A program made the position numbers and the translations under genes. A stretch of 50,568 nucleotides of DNA from Variovorax sp. (GTDB taxonomy: Bacteria; Pseudomonadota; Gammaproteobacteria; Burkholderiales; Burkholderiaceae_C), in contig SEGS01000017.1 in NCBI GenBank assembly GCA_004210915.1, positions 1 through 50,568 on the forward strand. The letters run 5' to 3'. Each line of letters starts with the position of its first letter. Position 1 is the first letter of the stretch. The notes beneath the pieces were generated by a model, which saw nothing but the letters and a program-made list of their open reading frames with translations, did no database searches and was not told the origin of the DNA. Positions 38,101 to 47,100 of the stretch are shown piece after piece.

Positions 38101-41100
38101 TGGTCGCCTTGACGAGCGCCGTGCCGGTGAGCGTGAGCTTGCTGCCGTCACCCACCGTGCTGCTCACGCGGCTGTCGTGGTCGGCGTGTGCAGCCGTCGC
38201 GGTCAGGCCGGCGAACAAGGCGCCCGAGGCGCCGGTCGCATCGGCCGACACGTTGGCGCCGCTGCCAGCGAGCGCCTGCGTGGCGGATACCGTGAGGTTG
38301 CGGCCCGTCACTTGCGTGTTGCTGCCCAGATAGGCATTGACGCGCGACACGGCATCGGCCTTTGCGACCGAGCCACCGGCGGCAGCGCCGAAGCCGACGT
38401 TGACGCCCAGCGACTCGGCCTGCGCACGGGTCTTGCCCGTGGCCGACACCGTCGCGTCCTGCCCCAGCACCAGCGTGCCGCCGGTGACGAAGGCGTCGAC
38501 CTGCGGCTTTGCGCTCGCGGTCGACACGGCGCCGCTCAACGCCAGGCCGAGACCGGCCGCCGCGGCGACAGCATGGCTCTGCGCCTGCATGTCGGCACTG
38601 GCAGTCACGTTGAGCGCGCGCACGGCGTCGCCCGCGGCCGAGCCGATGGCGGCGTCGCCACCGATCGAGGCGCTGGTCGAGCCGCCGATGCGGCTGTCGG
38701 CGATGGAAGCGCCGGCCACATAGCCGCCGACGCTCGCGCCATAGGCTTCGGATTCGAGCGAGCGCGTATCGACCGCGTTGACGATCACTTCGTCGGCGCG
38801 GTGGATCGCGACGTTGCTGCCGATGGAGGCGCGCGTCACGCTGTCGTCCGACAGGCCCGCGTAGGCGGCATTGAGCGCCACCACGCCGCCCGTGCCCGCG
38901 AACGCCGTCGCCTGCGCGTTCTCTGCCAGCGAAGCGCGGATGCGGACATCGCCGCCCGCCTGCGTGGCGGCCGCGGTGACGGACACGTTGTCGCCCACCA
39001 CGGCCTGGTTGTTGAAGGCGATCTTGCCGATGCCGACGCCGGCGCCCAGGCCCAGTGCGCCGACCGACACCGCGCCGGTCGTCATGCCGAAGTCGATCTT
39101 GCCGTGGGCATTGACGCCCACGTCGCGGCCCGCCACCAGAACGGCGCCGTTGCCGACCTGCGCGGCATTGCCCGAAGGTTGCGGGTTGACCAGCCCGTTG
39201 CTGATGCTGACCGCGGAGCGCCTGGCCTGCGCGCTGGCACCGATGTCGCGCATGCGGGCGTCGTCCGAGCCGGCCAGCATGCGGCCGACCGTGTCGTCGC
39301 TGGCCTGTGCGTCGGCCTCCTGGTTCACGTTGCGGCTGCTGCCTTCATGCGACAGCTGATCCCTGGCGTCCTGGCCGAGCGTCTCGCCGACGCCGTACAC
39401 CGCCACGCCGCCGGCCAGGCCCACCAGGCCGCCCGCACCGCTGACCACGGTCGTTTCGATGTCCTGCTTGCCCAGTGCATTGACCGCGATGTCGCGGGCC
39501 GCCTGGACCTGTGCACCCGCACCGACCGAGGCCGTGGTGCGGTTGTTGATCGTGCCCACATCCACGCCGCCGGCCAGCGCGCCCGCGCCGAGCGCGACCG
39601 AACCGGTGACCACCTGCGATCGCAACTGGTTGCGCGCCGTCACGTTGACGTCCTGCGCGGCGTTGGCGCCGGCGTTGGTCTGGTTGATCTTCGCGCCGGC
39701 ACCGATGGTCGCCCGGGTATCCGACTGCACCGATTCCACCGAGATCGCACCGGAGATGCCTGCGTACAGGCCGGCCGCGCCGCTTGCGACCACGGTGAAC
39801 AGGTCTTCCGACGAGGTCGCCTCGACCTGCACGCCGCGCGCGACGGTGTGCAGCGCGTCCACGCTGTCGCCGGTGTACGCGCTCATGCCGGCCGTGCCGT
39901 TGCCCAGCGCATTGACGGTCGCCCCGCCGCCGATGGCGGCTTCGGTCGTCTTGGTGATGCTGCTCACGCCCACGGCCGCACCGATCCCGGCCGCGCCGAA
40001 GCCGGCCGCGGCCGCACCCGCAACCACGTCGGTCTTGGTGTCGTCACGTGCCGCGACGCGGACGTTGCCGCCCGCATCGATGCGGGTGGTGCCGCCGCCG
40101 ACCAGCGCCTGCGTCTGGTTGGCCAGCGACACCACGGCCACCGAACCCGCCACCGCCACCGTGCCGGCCGCCGAGAGGCCGACGCCCATGTCCAGCACCT
40201 GCGTACTGCCTTCTGCCAGCACCTGCACATCGCGTGCGGCCTTGACCCGCGCGCCGGTATCGATGGCGGCCAGGGTGTCGTTCTTCGCGACGAAGACGTC
40301 GGCGCCGGCACCCACCGCCACGGCGCCCGCGCCCGAGGCGGCCCCTGCGAGCCCCAGGTGGAACTGCTCGTTGCCCGCGGCCACGCGGACCGATTGCGCG
40401 GCGTTCGCTGCATCGGCCGTCTGATTGATCTTTGCGCCCCCGGCAATCACCGCCTGCGTTTCGGTGTCGACGGTCGACACGTTCGCGCCGACCGTGATGG
40501 CCGCCGCGCCTGCACCCGCACCGGTCACCGCATAGGACTTCACGCTGTCGCTGTTGGTCGCCGTCACGGCCACACCGCGGAAAGCGTCGGTCTGGCGCGC
40601 GGCCACGCGTTCCTGCGTGAGCGCGTTGAATGCGTCGCGGCCGCCGATGGCGTTGCCTTCGGCATCGGTCGGCTTGAGGCCCGACTTGCTGACGCGGCCC
40701 TCGCCGGTGATGGCACCGCCGTAGCTGATGTCGTAGTGGCCGGTGGCAGCCTGCAACGCATCGCCCTCGCCCAGCGCCTGCACGTCGGCGTTGGCACCGA
40801 TACGGCCGAGCGTCGATTTGTCGAGCACCACCACGCCGGCTGCCGCGCCCACCGCGGCACTGCCGCCGCCGGCTGCGCTGCCGGCGATCAGGTCGACCGC
40901 GGTGCGGCCGTCGGCCGCAACCAGCGCGCTGCCGCGCACCCGCACGGTCGCACCGTCGTCGATGCGCGCCTGCGTGTCCGTGGTGAGCGTGAACACCGCC
41001 GCCGAGCCGGCCAGGCCGGCCGAGCCGCCGACGCCGAAGCCGATGCTCGTCAGGCGCAGGTCTTCCTGCGCGTTCGCCTGCACCGTGAGGTTGCGGCCGG

Positions 41101-44100
41101 CCTCGACCCATGCGTTTCCGCCGATCCAGGCCTGCGTCGACTTCGACAGCACGCCCACGTCTCCGGCGGCGCCGCCGCCGACCGAACCGCCGCCGCCCGC
41201 GCCCACGACCACGTCGAACACCGAGGTGTCGCTGGCGGCCGAGACGTCCACGCTCTGCTGCGCGAGCGTCGCGCCCTTGTTGAGCTGGACACCGTCGCCG
41301 ATGTAGGCCTCGGTCTGCCCGTGCATCACGTTGACGATGGCTGCGCCACCGACCGCCACCGAGCCGGCGGCTGCCGCGCCGATGGCGAAGGTCGTCAGGT
41401 CATCACCCGCCTGCGCGGCGACGCGCGTTGCGCCGCCCGCCGTGGCTTGCACGCCCTTGCCGATGAAGGCCCGCGTTTCGTTCTCCAGCGTGTGCACCGC
41501 CGCTGCGACGCCCACGCCCACCGAGCCGCCCACGGCCACACCGCTGACGATATCCAGGGCCGTCAGGGCGTTTTTCGCTTCCACCGTCAGGCCGCCGGCG
41601 GTCCGCAAGCGGGTGGCGGCCGAATCGGCCACCGAGGCTTCGGCCACGTTCTTCGACAACAGCACGTTGGCGACCCCGGCCACGCCGACCTTGCCGCCGA
41701 CCGCGCCGCTGAAGCCGATCAGGTTCACGTCCTGCACGTTCTCGGCAGCGACCCGGATGCCGTCCGCGCCGTTCACCTCGGCACCCGCATCGATGTGGCT
41801 GCGCGTGTTGTTCTCGCTCTTGACCACCGCGGCCGAGACGCCGACGCCGACCTTGCCGGCCACGGAGGCTGCAGCGGCCAGCGACGTGGCACCGGTGTCG
41901 TTGCGGGCGGTCAGTGCGACCTCGCCCGTCGTCGTGACCTTCGCGCCCGCGCCAATGGCGGTCTCGGTCTGGTCGGTGAACACGTTCACTGCGACCGCGC
42001 CGGCGACCGCGACCTTGTCGCTGGCCGCGCCCGAGACGGCCTCGGTGTAGTAGTTGGTGCCGCCGATCAGCGGCCCGCTCGTCAGGCGATCGGGCAGGTT
42101 CTTCACGTCGTCGACGCCGCTGACCTGCAACGACACGCCGGGCGTGGTGACCTTGCGGTTCTCCGCATTCAGCGCGAGGCTGTCCGCGTTGACCTGCGCA
42201 CCGCTGCCGAGCGTGGCGCGGTAGGCATTGTCCGAAACCACGGTCGCCACCGAGGCGCCCACGCCCACGTTGCCGCCCTTGGCAGCCGCCCAGGCCTTCG
42301 CGCCGAGCATGCTGGTGTTGGTCGCTTCGATGCGGACGTCACCGGCCTGGCCGATGCGCGCGTTGTTGCCGATCGACGCCAGGGTCTGCGCGTTGGACAC
42401 GGCCACCGCGAACGCACCCGCGACGCCGACCTTGCTCGCGCTGGCACCGGCCACGCCTTCGGCGGCAAGCTTGCGCGCAAAGTCCGGAGAGGTGTTTTGC
42501 GTCGACGCGGCCGCCGCGGTCATGTCGCCGGCGCTGGTCACCTGGACGTTGTCGCCCAGCGACGCCACCGTGCTGTTGTTCGCGATGCTGATGCCCACGC
42601 CCACGCCGACGCCGACCTGGACCTTGGCGTCGACCGCATCGCCCGCGCCGCGCGCGCTGAAGTTGGTGTCGTTGTTCGCAATGACGTCGAGCGACGAGCC
42701 CGAAGCCACCGTGCGGCCCGCAGCGATGGCGGCCTGCACGTCGTCGTTGAGCACGTTCACGCCAACCGCGGCCGCGATGGCGACCTTGCCGCCGCCCTGG
42801 GTGCCCTGGTTGGTCTTGCTGTTCTGGTTGTTCTCGAGCGTCCTGGTGCTCGCTGCGCTGCTCGCCTGCGCCTTGTTGTCGGCGTAGGTCTGGTCGGATT
42901 GCGAGCCGCCCGCGCTCGCCGAGGCATCGGCGGTGTAGGCGCGCGAAGCCGCCGCGGCCACTTCGAGCTTGCCGGCCGCCGCCAGGTCACGGTCGAGCGT
43001 GGCCTGCGTAGCGCTGTTGCTGGTGATGACGCCGACGGCCGCACCGATGGCGGCGGTGCCGGACTTGGCCTCGCCCTTCGCCGTTGCGGTGTGCGTGCCG
43101 CTGCTTGTGGCTTTCAGGGACACGTCGCCAGCGGTGGCGATGGCGGCACCGGATGCGATGCTCGCCTGCGTGCTCTGGTTGAGCGTAGTGATGGCAACCG
43201 CCGCGTCGAACGCGAGCTTGCCGCCCTGCGCACCGGCGGTCGCCTCGGCCCTGGTGTCGACTGCGGACACGGCCGAAACAGTGAGGTCGTCTGCGTCCGA
43301 CACCGAGGCGCCGGTGCCGATCTGCGCGACCGAGGTCGTATCGACCACGTTCAGCGCCACAGACACGCCGACGCCCACCTTCCCGCCCGCAGCGCCGCCG
43401 TTGGTTGTCGGCATTGCCAGGGCCGCGTGACTCGCGCGGTCTTCGGCGCTCACCGCCACATTGCCGCCGCTGGCCACCAGCGTGGCGCGGTCGCCCACCG
43501 TGGCCCGGCCCGAGGTGTTCGCGAGGTTCAGCGCCAGCGAGGCGGCAATGCCGACCTTGCTGCCGCCGGCGCCGGACTCGGCCTTCGCCTCGAGCGCATG
43601 CTGCTTGTCGCCGGCCCGGTCGGTCATCGAGGCTGCCACCGAAATCCCGTCCGCGGTGACACGCGCATCGCTGCCGATTCGCGCGGTCGTCTGCGACAGG
43701 ACCTGATTCACCGACGCCGCCGCGCCGATGCCGACCTGCGCGGTCTTGCCGACCGCCGTGCCGTCGGAACTGGCCTTGGCATCGGTCTGGCCGCTCGCAG
43801 CCACTTCCACAGCGCCGGTGGTCGAGACCGTCCGGCCATCGCCGATCGAGGCCGTGACCCTGGCATCCACCACGTTGACCGCGACCGCCGCGGCGACCGA
43901 CAACTTGCCTTCGCTTGACGAGGCCGAGGCCTTGCCGCCCGCGGCAGTGCCGGTGGCGCCCTTCTGCTCGGTGCTGCCGACGTTGGCCTTCGTCTGCTGC
44001 TGCTTGCCGTAGTCGAGCTGGTTGCCGACCTTGTCGTCGACCGTGGCGTCTTCCTGCTTCTTGCCGTCGGCGCCGGTCTTGCCCGCCTGGTCGTCGTCCT

Positions 44101-47100
44101 TGCCGCCCTTGGAGCTGGCGCTGGCCGACGTGGTGTGCTGCGACGAACCTGCGGCAGCGATGACCACGTCGCCGGTGGCGTTCACGATGTCACGCGCGGT
44201 CGTTGCCACGGTGACATCGTTGACCAGCGCGATGCCGACGGCTGCGCCGATGGAGGCCTTCTCTCCGGCCGCGCTGCCCTTGCTGGTGGTGGTGGTCGTG
44301 TTCGACTGTTCAGCGTTCACCGACACGGCGCCCGCGCCCTGCAGCGCGGCACCCGTGCCCAGGCGGGCGGTCGTTGTGTTGTTGAGCATGGCCAGCGCCA
44401 GCGCGGGGGTGATGGCGATGCCGCCTGCGGCGCCGGCTTCGGCTTCGGTCGTGGCCGCGTGCGCGCTCTTGGCGTCCAGCGAGACGTCGCCGCTGCCGCT
44501 GAGTGCGGCGCCGTCCTCGATCTCGGCCGTGCTGCGGTTGCCCGTGATGTTGACGGCCACCGAGGCGCCGATGCCGACCTTGCCGCCGGTCGCGCCCTTG
44601 TCGACCGGCGCGGCCTTGGCCGTGATGTCGGTGTTGTTCTCTGCACGGATCGACACCGCGCCCGTGCCCGCGTTCACGAGCGCACCGCCTTGCAACAGCG
44701 CCTGGCTGCTGGTGTCGATGAGGTTCAGCGCCAGCGCGCCGGCCACCCCCACGCTGCTGCCGCCCGCGCCGGCGCTGGCCTGCGTGTCGACGGTGTGGGT
44801 GGCGTCGCCCGCCACGTCGGTCATGCCGGCGGCCAGGTACAGACCGTTCGACTGAATGTTCGCCTGGCTGCCGATCCGCGCTTCGGTCACCGACGCCAGC
44901 AAGTTGACCGCCACCGCGGCCCCGATGCCGACCTTGGTCGTACCGCCGGCCGCCTGACCGTCTTCACCCACTTCGGGCAAGGCGCGGCCATCGGTGGCGA
45001 CGGCGGCGTCGGTGTTGCCCGTGGCCAAGATCTTCAACGCGCCGGCCGACTGGACATTGGCGGGTACCTCGGCGCGCACGGTGGCGTTCTGCAGGTTGAT
45101 GCCCACGGCTGCGGCCACGGCCACCTGGCCTTCGCTGGTGCTGGCCGATCCCTTGCCGTCCTTCTGCGCCTGCACGGCGTTGCCCGTCGATGCCTGCTGC
45201 TTGCTGTCGCCGACGTTGTTGGCGGCCTGCGTTTTCTTGCCCAGGGCCAGTTGCTTGCCGACCTTCTGGTCGACGGTCGCGTCTTCCTTCGGAGCGCCGG
45301 TGGCGCCATCGGTCGCACCCGCATCCTCGGCGCCGTGGCCGCCACTGGCGCTGGCAGTGGCACTCACGGTGCTGGCGGACGATCCCTTGGCATCGAGCGA
45401 GACCTGCCCCTTGCCGGCGCCGGCCGTGCCGGTCGCGATCACGGCGCGCGCCGTCCGCGCCTCGACGATGTCGTCGACCAGCGCGACAGCGACAGCGGCA
45501 CCGATGGCCGCCTTGCCGCCCAAGGCACTGCCCTTGGCGGTCGTTGTCGTTGCGGAGGATTGCGCCGCCTGCAACGCGAGGTCGCCGGTGAGCGTGAGCG
45601 GGGCTGCGCCCGCACCCAGGCTCGCCCCGGTCGTGTGATTGACGATCGACACCGCCGCAGCCGGCGTGATGGAGATGCCGCCCTCGGAGCCGGCCTCGAC
45701 CTCGGTCCTGGCGGTGTGGGCGCTGGCTGCATCGATGCGCACATCGCGTGCGCCGCCGAGCACGGCGTTATCGCCGATCTGCGCCGAAGTGCGCGTGCCG
45801 ATCACGTTGACCGCGACCGAGGCGCCGATGCCGACCTTGTCCCCCGCCGCGCCGCCTTCGGCGGGCGTGGCGCTGGTGTTGCTCTGGCTCGCGTTCCGTG
45901 CGGTCAGCGCGGCGTTGGCCGCGGGGCCGGTCAGCGTCACGTTCGCGCCGGTGCGCAGGGCGGCGGTGGTCGCACTGTCGATGGCGTTGACGGCCAGCGA
46001 GCCGGCCACGCCGACATTGCTCGCACCGGCACCCGACACGGCGGTGGTCACGAAGCTGTTGACCGGTGCCGCGGCCGCCATCGTGGCGCGCACGTCCAGA
46101 CTGCCGGCCTGCAGCGTCTGCGCGACGGCGGCTTGATTGCCCAGCGATGCGAGGTTGATCGCGACCGCGGCGCCAATGCCTTGCGCGCCGCCGGTCGCGC
46201 TGCTGTCGGCGCTCACGGTAACGCTGTTGCTTTCTTCGCTGCGAACCGCCGCGGCGCCTGCCACGGTGGCGGCCTGGCTCGACGCCATCAAGGCCTCGGT
46301 GCGACTCGTCAGGTCGCTCACGACCACCGCGCCGGCGACCTGGATACCGCTGCCGCCCTGGCTGTCGGCCGTGCTCGCGCTGTCCTTGTACTTGTCGAGC
46401 GTCTGGCTGCCCTGGCTCTGTCCGCTCTCGTCCTTTTGCGCGCCCTGCGCCGCTGCTTTGGCCGTCGCTTCGACGGTGTTGCGCGAGGTGGCGGCCAGGT
46501 CGAGCGACGCGGCCGCGATGCGCGCGTTGCCGTCGATCACCGCCGAGGTACGGCTGTCGATCACGCTGACTGCCACGGCCGCGCCTGCGGCCGTGCTGCC
46601 CGCTGCCGATGCATCCGCCACCGACTGAGTGCTGACCGTGTTGTCGGCCGACAGTGCCAGCCGACCCGTCGCAAGGATGGCGGCATCGCCAGTCACGCGC
46701 ACCGCTGCGGCGCTTTTCACGTCGGACACGGCCACGGCGGCATCACCGGCCAGGTTGGCCAGCGCCGAGGTGGGCGTGGCCTGCGTCGTGACCGCCGAGC
46801 TGGCCTGCAGTGCGACATCGCTGCCGGCGGTGATCGTGGTCGTGCCACCCACCGTCACGCCGGCGTTGGCGTCCACCCGCTGCACGGTCACGGCCACCGG
46901 CAAGGTGTAGGTGCGGGTGTTGACGGCGGTCGTCGCCTTCGCTGTCACGCCTTCGATGGCGCGCAACTGGCTCGACTGGATGTCGATCGTGGCGCTCGCC
47001 TCGGCGGCCGAGATGCCGCTGGACACCGCCAGCGATGCCGTGTCCAGTGTCGACGCAGCCGCCAGATCGATGCTCGTGGCGAGCATGGCCGCGCCTTGCA

